A stretch of DNA of 49,550 nucleotides from Pseudoalteromonas sp. SMS1. GTDB taxonomy: Bacteria > Pseudomonadota > Gammaproteobacteria > Enterobacterales > Alteromonadaceae. The notes beneath the pieces were generated by a model. It was not told the origin of the DNA. It saw nothing but the letters and a program-made list of their open reading frames with translations, and ran no database searches. Both the position numbers and the translations under genes were made by a program. Location: the NCBI RefSeq assembly GCF_021530565.1, contig NZ_JAKGBI010000029.1, positions 1 through 49,550 of the forward strand. Reading direction: 5' to 3'. Shown in pieces: positions 8,797-15,836 of this stretch. Positions within the stretch are counted from its first letter, which is position 1. Each line of letters starts with the position of its first letter.

Positions 8797-9162
8797 ATGA
8801 AGGTAAAGTCGGTATGCTACTTGTTTCAAACTCATGACAGTCACAACATAATGATAGGTGTGGCTGATTTACCCTCTAAATTTAAAGGGTTTGAATTTGC
8901 TTGCCTCACAAGTGTGAAGGGTTATACACCGCCATTTCTAGCCGCAAATCATCTCGTATTCACGCTTATCCCATTTTACTCTGAGTTGGGCCGCATATAT
9001 GACTGTGTAAACAGCTATGTGTATGGAGAGGCGCGATCAATGGTGAATTGCTTTATCGGTTTTAAGGTAAATAACCAAAAGGTAGAGTTATTTTACTCGC
9101 ACGTTCGCTGGTTTAAAAATATGAGTGTGCAGGTGCCTGTTTATTACATATTGATTGCTTAG
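8797..9162 (+). CDS. Hypothetical protein, uncertain gene
   Basis: A 121-codon frame (MKVKSVCYLFQTHDSH... ending VYYILIA) with no recognised domain, no signal peptide and several cysteines. The ribosome site is weak. It stands alone in a poorly coding region, with a second unrecognised frame 66 bp downstream. Composition is plausible for a small protein, but it could equally be a chance ORF or a remnant of a decayed gene. No function can be assigned. Confidence 0.3.
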   Translation: MKVKSVCYLFQTHDSHNIMIGVADLPSKFKGFEFACLTSVKGYTPPFLAANHLVFTLIPFYSELGRIYDCVNSYVYGEARSMVNCFIGFKVNNQKVELFYSHVRWFKNMSVQVPVYYILIA

Positions 9163-9227
9163 ATTGGCCAATCAATAGGTGTGACAAGCACTAAAAATAC
9201 AGTGTCAAGCTTATCGTCAATATTGTA

Positions 9228-9494
9228 TTGCTTCTATATAACTTGGTGAACACCCCTGTTATTTTTGTATATGATCAATGTGGTATTCAAAATAGGTGCG
9301 ATAGTGCAGATTATTGCAGTGTAAGAATGCCTTTGAGATGGTTGAACAACACCGTTGTTGTCATTAGCAGTATTCACGGTGCAATAACGACATCAAAGAT
9401 AGATAACTGTATTCTTCAGCAAGGCGCAATTTTGCCGTTGAAAGCTAAAGACCTGCGTAGAGTGAAAATGTATGGGGTTCTGTCACCTAAATGA
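9228..9494 (+). CDS. Hypothetical protein, doubtful gene
   Basis: An 88-codon frame with no recognised motif and no good ribosome site. It follows the similarly doubtful 121-codon frame. Both end before the zinc-operon promoter. It may be non-coding; recorded only because the stretch holds nothing else. Confidence 0.2.
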   Translation: MLLYNLVNTPVIFVYDQCGIQNRCDSADYCSVRMPLRWLNNTVVVISSIHGAITTSKIDNCILQQGAILPLKAKDLRRVKMYGVLSPK

Positions 9495-9676
9495 TTAAAA
9501 ATAAAAAAGAGCGGCTAGAAAGCGGCAAGAGATACGTACTGTGGGGCCAATTTAGCTGTTCCAACAGCCTATGACCTCATTAGGTTTAAGCGCTCAACTT
9601 GTCTTGTTTTGCATTGTGTAATCACTGAAAACAGGCCGCGCTGATCTGCTCGAAAAACACATTCATAAATTGTTCC

Positions 9677-9703
9677 TTGCTAGAGAACTTAAGTCACTAT
9701 ATT
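9677..9703 (+). promoter_or_regulatory. Possible sigma-70 promoter of the zinc operon
   Basis: TTGCTA (9677-9682) and TATATT (9698-9703) are separated by 15 bp, shorter than ideal. The Zur-like palindrome lies immediately downstream, where the transcript would start. This arrangement would give repression in zinc-replete cells. Confidence 0.35.
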
Positions 9704-9709
9704 GTGCTA

Positions 9710-9724
9710 TGTTATAGTGTAACA
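9710..9724. promoter_or_regulatory. Zur-box-like operator
   Basis: TGTTATAGTGTAACA has perfect TGTTA/TAACA arms and resembles the gammaproteobacterial Zur site core (GTTATA-TATAAC type). It lies 22 bp before the ATG of a DksA2-like gene and upstream of a COG0523 GTPase, two genes classically under Zur control. Confidence 0.65.
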
Positions 9725-9746
9725 ACTTAGTGAGTTGAGTTTTATA

Positions 9747-10178
9747 ATGACTGCCGAAGACAAATCTTTGCCCTTGTTAACTGAAGAACAAATTTTAGCT
9801 GCACCTGAATCAGAATATATGAATGACGCACAACTTGCGTTTTTTAAAGCGCGATTAATCGACTTGCACGATACAACGCGAGAAAGGATCCGTGAAGTAA
9901 AAGCGCATATGCAAGACAAGCCCGATTTGGCTGACTTTAATGATAGGGCTTCTTGGGAAGAACAATGGGCGCTTTCTATGCGCATAGTCGAAAGGGAACA
10001 AAAACTGCTACCAAAAATCATTCAATCTTTAGAGCGTATTAGGCTTGGAGAGTATGGATACTGTATGGAGTCTGGCGAACCCATTGGTATTCCTAGGCTA
10101 CTAGCGAGGCCAACCACAGAGTTCTGTGCGGACGTAAAGAATATTAAAGAAGTGGGTGAACATTTATTCAAAGGGTAG
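9747..10178 (+). CDS. dksA2: DksA2-like, zinc-finger-degenerate transcription regulator
   Basis: About 143 residues from the ATG at 9747. It has the DksA fold: N-terminal helix (YMNDAQLAFFKARL), a long coiled coil whose tip keeps DxxDxA (DFNDRA, followed by EEQW), and a globular end (LGEYGYCMESGEPIGIPRLLARPT, then EFCADV). Canonical DksA has four zinc cysteines; here only the first of each pair remains (CMES, CADV). This is the signature of DksA2-type paralogues, which work without zinc and substitute for DksA during zinc starvation by binding RNA polymerase with ppGpp. The Zur-like site just upstream and the COG0523 gene 96 bp downstream support that role. A TTG at 9735 is an alternative start; the ATG is preferred. 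Confidence 0.85.
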   Translation: MTAEDKSLPLLTEEQILAAPESEYMNDAQLAFFKARLIDLHDTTRERIREVKAHMQDKPDLADFNDRASWEEQWALSMRIVEREQKLLPKIIQSLERIRLGEYGYCMESGEPIGIPRLLARPTTEFCADVKNIKEVGEHLFKG

Positions 10179-10274
10179 TGAACAAATCATTGCGTTGCTG
10201 CACTTTTGAAGGGCGACCATAACGAAGGTGTGGTGACTTATTTATAAGACAACCATGTTTAAAAAGGGGCGGTT

Positions 10275-11480
10275 ATGTCAAATACAATGCCACGGTTGCC
10301 TGTCACCGTTTTGTCAGGGTTTCTTGGCGCGGGAAAAACGACGGTACTTAATCATATTCTCAACAACCGAGCTGGGTTGAGAGTTGCTGTTATTGTCAAC
10401 GATATGAGTGAAATCAACATTGATGCTGAAATTGTCCAAAATGAAGTGAGCTTCAATCGTGCAGAAGAAAAACTGGTTGAAATGAGCAACGGGTGTATCT
10501 GCTGTACGCTACGAGAGGATCTGCTTGAAGAGGTCAACCGTCTAGCCCAAGAAGGCAAATACGATTATTTGGTGGTGGAATCGACGGGGATTTCTGAGCC
10601 TTTACCCGTCGCTGAAACGTTCACCTTTGCTGACGAGCAGGGTAATGCTTTATCGGATATCGCCAAGCTCGATACGATGGTAACGGTGGTGGATGCGCTG
10701 AACTTTTTAACGGACTACGATGAGGCCAAGTTACTGCAAGAAACCGGTGAAAGCTTAGGCGAAGGCGATGAGAGAAGTGTCGCTGATTTATTGGTTGAAC
10801 AAGTGGAGTTTGCAGATGTATTGTTAATTAGCAAAGTCGATTTAATTAGTGATGGTGAGCTACAGAGGTTGCAAGGCATTTTAAAAACATTGAATACTGA
10901 GGCGAAGCAAATCCCAATTCAAAATGGCGCGGTACCCCTCGAAGAGGTGTTGGCAACCGGTCTATTTGATTTTGAAAAAGCACAGCTGGCACCAGGATGG
11001 CTTAAAGAACTGCGCGGCGAACATATACCAGAAACTGAAGAGTATGGAATAGGTGCGTTTGTGTATACAGCGAGATTGCCATTTCATCCGAAAAAGTTTT
11101 TTGATTTTCTGCATTGCAAAGAGGTCGCCGGCAAGCTCGTTCGGTCTAAAGGCTTTTTTTGGTTAGCGACACGACCGCATATTGCGGGTAGTTGGAGTCA
11201 AGCTGGTGGAATGGCTAGATATGGTATGGCGGGATTATTTTGGAAAGCTGTGCCAAAAGAGCGATGGCCAGAAGATCCGGAATATCTTAATGCAATTGCT
11301 GAAATGTGGGAGGAGCCATTTGGAGATATGCGTCAGGAACTCGTATTTATCGGCCAAGGCTTAGACAAAGAAGACATAATAGCAAGATTGGATAACTGTT
11401 TGCTCAAGCCAGCAGAGCTAAAAAAAGGCCAAGACTACTGGGCACAATTACCCGATCCTTTTCCTGAATGGCAAATTTAA
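10275..11480 (+). CDS. COG0523 (CobW/ZigA/YciC-like) zinc-homeostasis GTPase
   Basis: This 401-residue protein starts with a G3E GTPase domain: Walker A GFLGAGKTT near residues 15-23, the metal-binding CxCC motif in SNGCICCTLRED, Walker-type VVESTGISEP, and the NKVD equivalent SKVD. The CobW C-terminal domain follows, with FFWLATRPHIAGSWSQAGG. COG0523 proteins are GTP-dependent metal chaperones; those beside zinc-independent paralogues deliver scarce zinc to target enzymes. AAGGGG precedes the ATG. No terminator separates it from the DksA2-like gene, so they are probably one Zur-controlled operon. Subfamily assignment rests on context and on the ZigA/YciC-like C-terminus. Confidence 0.85.
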   Translation: MSNTMPRLPVTVLSGFLGAGKTTVLNHILNNRAGLRVAVIVNDMSEINIDAEIVQNEVSFNRAEEKLVEMSNGCICCTLREDLLEEVNRLAQEGKYDYLVVESTGISEPLPVAETFTFADEQGNALSDIAKLDTMVTVVDALNFLTDYDEAKLLQETGESLGEGDERSVADLLVEQVEFADVLLISKVDLISDGELQRLQGILKTLNTEAKQIPIQNGAVPLEEVLATGLFDFEKAQLAPGWLKELRGEHIPETEEYGIGAFVYTARLPFHPKKFFDFLHCKEVAGKLVRSKGFFWLATRPHIAGSWSQAGGMARYGMAGLFWKAVPKERWPEDPEYLNAIAEMWEEPFGDMRQELVFIGQGLDKEDIIARLDNCLLKPAELKKGQDYWAQLPDPFPEWQI

Positions 11481-12498
11481 GGTGTTAGCAGTTTATTCAT
11501 AAGCTTGGCCTTATACGGTTTTTTAGTCGTTATTGTTGTATGGCTGAGCGCCTTTCAATGAAAATCTGTGGTTGTCGGTAAGTAATTTTCTAATTGGTCA
11601 TGACGTATGCATGCTTTATAAAAAACCGCGAAGGAGACGCTGTCAGTTAAAACTGTGAGAGTTCAGTCTTAAAAAAGCAATGAACAGTACGGGTGGAAGA
11701 CTTAGCCCAGTGCGTGTTACTTTGCGCACAGTTTGACTAGTAGGTTCTCCTTCTCGGATTCTCGACAATAGACTTAATTCGAACGGCAAATTATCGACTA
11801 CTTACGGGGAGAAACTAGTGAGTGACTTTCCATAGCGATGCGCCCTCTGAGACAAACCCTCGCGCTGACTTTAAAAGTTAAATTTTATATCTTTTATGGT
11901 GTTCTTATGGATGATTATTTCGCTACTTGTGCCTCTAGTGCGTTAGGCCTCAATTCGAAATTACCTACAATATCAAATGAAACCTTTCGCTAGCATTTAC
12001 ATTGAATTTGTAAACTAATTGAGGCGTTTACATGTGATTTTATGATTTTCGCTCACGCACGTACGTTCATATAAATGACCAAATTATGAAGATATTAATT
12101 GATTTTTATGCAATAGAGAGGGTGGGTTCAGTCAAGAATTTATGTAATGTGAAATACCATTGCCGTTCATTTAATGAATGTTAATTCCAGTGTTGTTTTT
12201 GAATGCGATTTTTCTATATGTGAGCATATAAAATAATGTTTTTTATTAATATTTTAATTTTTTAATAATGGGGTGGTGAATTTCAATAAGATATCTTTCT
12301 AGGGACAGCTTCAAAATTTCAATTGATCACTAAGTGTGCATTTCTCAATCATTAGCTCGGTAGAAATGTACAGAGAATATTCACTTTGTAAAGAAATGTA
12401 AGTGACTTGCCAATGTTGTAACTGATTGATTTAAAGTTGAAAAAAAATAAACTTACAAGTGCGGAGCTTTTTTCAGCGGCCTTTAACAATTTCTTTTC
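11481..12498. other. Long intergenic region upstream of the flagellar-type operon
   Basis: About 1 kb with stops in every frame and no recognised gene. Its right half (from about 11880) is strongly AT-rich, of the type often silenced by H-NS-like proteins. One inverted repeat stands out: GCCTCAATT at 11947-11955 and AATTGAGGC at 12017-12025, 9 bp each with a 61-base loop. No flagellar sigma-54 or sigma-28 consensus was found. Confidence 0.45.
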
Positions 12499-12514
12499 TT
12501 CACATTGATGTGAA
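12499..12514. promoter_or_regulatory. Perfect inverted repeat over the -35 box (candidate operator)
   Basis: TTCACAT and ATGTGAA are perfect 7-bp arms around a central TG and include the whole -35 hexamer. A dimeric repressor bound here would block RNA polymerase. It is not a CRP site, which has the arms in the opposite order and a longer spacer. The regulator is unknown. Confidence 0.5.
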
Positions 12515-12526
12515 AATATTTATAAT
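12499..12526 (+). promoter_or_regulatory. Probable sigma-70 promoter of the 26-gene operon
   Basis: TTCACA (12499-12504, five of six matches to TTGACA) is followed after exactly 16 bp by a perfect TATAAT (12521-12526). It lies about 110 bp before the first operon gene, and no gene intervenes. It is the best promoter-like sequence in the upstream kilobase. Confidence 0.6.
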
Positions 12527-12635
12527 TCCCTTGAATTTTTGGCTTGCAGTGACTCTGTACTTAAATGGATTTGATGATTTATTCGTCACCCGTACTAGTT
12601 TTAAAATAAATATTTCGAATGAAAGGTAATCAAGA

Positions 12636-13766
12636 ATGGATTTGTCAAAGCTACTTAATTATTGGATTCAGGATACTGAAAACCAGTCGTTAATGTATGA
12701 CTTATTGAGTCATGTAAATAGCAGTTCAGATAAGGTATTAATTGAAGAGTTTGTATCTAAAATTCCAACTAAAGTGATGAGTGACCCTCAGTCTCATTAT
12801 GCAATACTCAATACCCTAATCCTTCGTAATTTTGTATCTCAGTCTGAGTACTTACTCTCGTTAGACATCGATATAAATACAGGTCCGCAAGGTGTGTTTT
12901 TCAAAGCACTTTGTAAATTTATTGGCGGGGACTTGGACGCCGCGCAACAAATATTAGACAGCGCTTATCATCAAGCAGGCCTGAACATAGATAGCTTCAC
13001 GTTACTTGCGCGTATCCTTTATCTAAAAGGGGAGATAGATGAGGCGAAAGGTATACTGAACAGCCTTTCAGAACAGAGTGATGAGCCAGAACTACTAGGC
13101 TTGCTGTCTCTGGTCGAGTTTGATCTTGGTAATTACGAACAAGCACTCGCGCTATCAGAAACAACCGTTAAAAAAGACAATACGCAAGTTGACGCGCTGC
13201 TAGCTCTGGCATCTGTTAAGGTCGCATTACTCGAAGTGCCACAAGGTAACGAGGTCATTGACCACTGTTTGAAAGTCGCCCCTCAGCTGGCACGTGCATG
13301 GGCTGTCAAAGGCCAAGTTGACTTCTTAAAAGGCGAATTTGAAGCTGCGCTTGAATCGTTTAATAAGGCGTTTAGCAACAAATTTGACCACGTTGGTACC
13401 TATCATATGAGTGGCTGGTGTCACTTGATTTTAGGTAATATTGACGCGTCTGAACGAGACTTTAACACTGCGTTAGCGCTCTCTCCTGCGTTTTCTGAGA
13501 CCTATGGCGCACTCGCTGTCATAAATATAAATAAAGGCGATGTTGCTGCCGCAGAGCACAATATTAAAAAGTCGTTACGTTTGGATAAAAACTCGCTGAC
13601 CGGTTTATATGCGCAATCACTTATGGACGAGAAAAATGGTGATGTAGACAAAGCGAAATCACAGGTCGAAGCCATTATTGCCATGCCAAGTCATATTGAT
13701 GGCATTAGTTATGCGGAGCTAATTAAAGCGGTCGCACAAAACTCAGGCACAGTCAGTGGAAGCTGA
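12636..13766 (+). CDS. TPR-repeat protein heading the flagellar-type operon
   Basis: This 376-residue protein has no signal peptide. From about residue 90 it is built of consecutive 34-residue helix pairs of TPR type, for example LYLKGEIDEAKGIL, VEFDLGNYEQALAL, VDFLKGEFEAALESF, CHLILGNIDASERDF and ININKGDVAAAEHNI. The first 80 residues are helical but not clearly TPR. TPR proteins scaffold complexes or act as chaperones; type III secretion class II chaperones are TPR proteins. Canonical flagellar operons have no such gene before fliQ. Its last 11 bases overlap the fliQ start, so translation is coupled. AAAGG precedes the ATG. A role in assembly or substrate handling is inferred from position only. 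Confidence 0.75.
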   Translation: MDLSKLLNYWIQDTENQSLMYDLLSHVNSSSDKVLIEEFVSKIPTKVMSDPQSHYAILNTLILRNFVSQSEYLLSLDIDINTGPQGVFFKALCKFIGGDLDAAQQILDSAYHQAGLNIDSFTLLARILYLKGEIDEAKGILNSLSEQSDEPELLGLLSLVEFDLGNYEQALALSETTVKKDNTQVDALLALASVKVALLEVPQGNEVIDHCLKVAPQLARAWAVKGQVDFLKGEFEAALESFNKAFSNKFDHVGTYHMSGWCHLILGNIDASERDFNTALALSPAFSETYGALAVININKGDVAAAEHNIKKSLRLDKNSLTGLYAQSLMDEKNGDVDKAKSQVEAIIAMPSHIDGISYAELIKAVAQNSGTVSGS

Positions 13767-14019
13767 TCACGTAGTGAGCCTGATGGGGGCAATGTTTGAA
13801 GTTGCACTAGAAATTGCACTTCCTTTGCTCCTCGCTACCTTACTTGTCGGCTTGCTGATAAGTGTTATTCAGGTGGTGACGCAAATCCAAGAAATGACAC
13901 TGACATTCGTGCCCAAAATAATTATATCTGTCGCTGTGTTAGGTCTGTTTGGTCCTTGGATGTTAAGTGTGTTGACTGAGTTTGCGATTGAAACCATTTC
14001 GTCGATTAAGCATTTTTAA
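13756..14019 (+). CDS. fliQ: FliQ, flagellar-type export gate subunit
   Basis: This 87-residue protein has two hydrophobic helices (about 13-40 and 53-73) joined by the conserved TQIQEMTLTFVPKI loop characteristic of FliQ/SctS. Length matches the family. FliQ forms, with FliP and FliR, the helical export gate inside the MS ring. A GTG start at 13756 is chosen because the residues from there match the usual FliQ N-terminus (a short acidic start, then V-V-S-L-M). It overlaps the TPR gene by 11 bp, and fliR follows after 8 bp. In most bacteria fliQ directly follows fliP; here fliP is about 18 kb away, at the far end of the operon. Confidence 0.9.
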   Translation: MEADHVVSLMGAMFEVALEIALPLLLATLLVGLLISVIQVVTQIQEMTLTFVPKIIISVAVLGLFGPWMLSVLTEFAIETISSIKHF

Positions 14020-14027
14020 ATAACACC

Positions 14028-14768
14028 ATGATGACTGTTTTTGATGAGTGGATTCTCATTTCATTCAGACTACTACCTATGTTTATCGGCTTAAACAAAG
14101 GGCCTTTACAGCGTCTGCCTGGTGTGGTTAGAGCGAAAGTGCTGTTAGTTTTGAGCCTAGTGATATCGGTATTTATTGATATCAACACAGCCTACACCGG
14201 CATTGAATTTATAAAGGTAGCAATCGGCGAGTTCTTCATCGGTGCATTACTGTACTTTCCAATCGTGTTGGCAATAGCGTCTATTAGCTTTTGGGGAAGA
14301 GTGCTTGATATGCAAATCGGCTTTGGTGCGGCAGGGGTGATGGACCCGACGACCAACTCTCAAGAGCCGTTGATAGGGACCTTCTACAGCTATTTAGCAT
14401 TGGTGCTGTTTTATGTACTTGGATTACATACAGAGCTACTCGCAGGCGTGTTATTTACGTATGAAGTCATTGAAGTTGGACGTTGGATAAGTGGTTTTGA
14501 TTTTGAAGTTTATCTAGGGATGTCATTTTTTATATTTGTTATCTCTATGTACTTATTCTTACCAATGATTTTAGTTATGTGGTGCTTAGATATTTTTATT
14601 GGTTTTTTGTCCAGAACAATGCCGCAAATGAATATATATTTTGTAATGCTACCTTTTAAAATATTTATTGGCATCACAGTAGTTGGAGTGAATGTATTGC
14701 ACAGTAAAGAACTATTTGCTCTGTTATATGATAAGTCATTCTTTTTTATAAGAGAGCTGGGTTTTTAA
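14028..14768 (+). CDS. fliR: FliR, flagellar-type export gate subunit
   Basis: This 246-residue membrane protein has about six hydrophobic segments, including KVLLVLSLVISVFIDIN, a long stretch near 70-90, and helices around 120-150 and 165-190. Conserved FliR features include FRLLPMF near the start, RLPGVVRAK and GRVLDMQIGFG near residue 100. It completes the FliPQR gate. The gene follows fliQ by 8 bp and precedes flhB by 3 bp. A second ATG directly follows the first; either may be used. Confidence 0.9.
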   Translation: MMTVFDEWILISFRLLPMFIGLNKGPLQRLPGVVRAKVLLVLSLVISVFIDINTAYTGIEFIKVAIGEFFIGALLYFPIVLAIASISFWGRVLDMQIGFGAAGVMDPTTNSQEPLIGTFYSYLALVLFYVLGLHTELLAGVLFTYEVIEVGRWISGFDFEVYLGMSFFIFVISMYLFLPMILVMWCLDIFIGFLSRTMPQMNIYFVMLPFKIFIGITVVGVNVLHSKELFALLYDKSFFFIRELGF

Positions 14769-14771
14769 GTC

Positions 14772-15836
14772 GTGTCCCAAGAGCAAGATAAATCAGAAAA
14801 GCCTACCCCCTATAAATTAGAGGAAGCAAAAAAGAAAGGCCAAGTAAATAAAAGCCAGGAGTTAAACCTTATTTTTACGGGTGGTGCTTTTGTGGCCGCT
14901 TCATTTATGTTTGGTGATGTTGTCTTGGGTAAAATTGCTGACTTATTTAGGCATTACTTTTTTATTGCAAGTGGTTTTAGTGTTAATGCGGAAAACCTAG
15001 TTAATTTATTCAACTTTGGTGTTTGGTCTGCGTTATCGGTGTTTTTACCATTACTGTTGATAGTTCTATTGGTCGGCATATCAATTACGATTATGCAAAC
15101 TGGGTTTATTTTTACATCCTACCCAATGAAGCCTGATTTTAAAAAAATAAATCCTGTTTCTGGGTTTAAAAAAATATTCTCAAAGAAAACGCTGTTTGAG
15201 CTTATTAAAAGTATTTTAAAGCTTTCAATGGTAGGTGGAATTTTCTACTTATTCTATGACTACATATATGCAGACATAAATAAAATAGGCTTTGGAAGCG
15301 AACAAGAAATAAAGAATGCGTGGTTCTCTATCTTTGCAAAGGTGGCTGGCGTGTTTTTCTTGGCAGTCATACCGTTTGTTTTGCTTGATGTTTTGTTCAA
15401 CAAGTGGGACTTCATGAACAAAATGAAGATGAGCAAGCGAGAAGTTAAAGACGAGCACAAGAAAAAAGAAGGCGACCCAGAAGTAAAGCAAAAGCAAAAG
15501 CAGAATCAAAAAGAACTCTTAATGAAAAGTGCCGCATTGAGTCAAGTCAAAGATTCAGATGTGGTGATAAATAACCCAACACATATTTCAATTGCGTTGA
15601 AATACGACAAAGAAAAAATGATCGCCCCGCAGGTTGTTGCAATGGGTAAGGGTGAATTTGCATTTAAAATCAGGAAACAAGCAAGAAAATATTCAGTTCC
15701 AATGATTCAGAATAAAAAGTTGGCAAGAAAATTATATAAGGAATGTCAATTAAATGAGGCTGTACCAATGTCATGCTTTAAAGATATAGCGCCAGTATTT
15801 AGGTGGCTACTTGGCATGGAGACTAAAACAAAATGA
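14772..15836 (+). CDS. flhB: FlhB, substrate-specificity switch of the export apparatus
   Basis: This 354-residue protein begins with the family signature EKPTPYKLEEAKKKGQ. It has four membrane segments and a cytoplasmic domain with the self-cleavage motif NPTH (268-271) followed by ISIALKYD. An unusually long Lys/Gln-rich linker (KKKEGDPEVKQKQKQNQ) precedes that domain. FlhB contacts the FliPQR gate, and cleavage between Asn and Pro lets the apparatus switch from rod/hook to later substrates. The intact motif suggests the switch still operates, although no filament gene is present in this cluster. The start is GTG and the stop overlaps the flhA ATG (ATGA). Confidence 0.93.
   Translation: MSQEQDKSEKPTPYKLEEAKKKGQVNKSQELNLIFTGGAFVAASFMFGDVVLGKIADLFRHYFFIASGFSVNAENLVNLFNFGVWSALSVFLPLLLIVLLVGISITIMQTGFIFTSYPMKPDFKKINPVSGFKKIFSKKTLFELIKSILKLSMVGGIFYLFYDYIYADINKIGFGSEQEIKNAWFSIFAKVAGVFFLAVIPFVLLDVLFNKWDFMNKMKMSKREVKDEHKKKEGDPEVKQKQKQNQKELLMKSAALSQVKDSDVVINNPTHISIALKYDKEKMIAPQVVAMGKGEFAFKIRKQARKYSVPMIQNKKLARKLYKECQLNEAVPMSCFKDIAPVFRWLLGMETKTK

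Noticed and set aside
12499..12514. CRP-binding site in the operon promoter
   Set aside because: The arms are TCACA...TGTGA with a 4-bp spacer, the opposite order to the CRP consensus TGTGA-N6-TCACA.
12531..12560. Sigma-54 promoter (TGGC...TTGC) before the operon
   Set aside because: TGGC and TTGC are directly adjacent without the required spacer, so the -24/-12 geometry is wrong.
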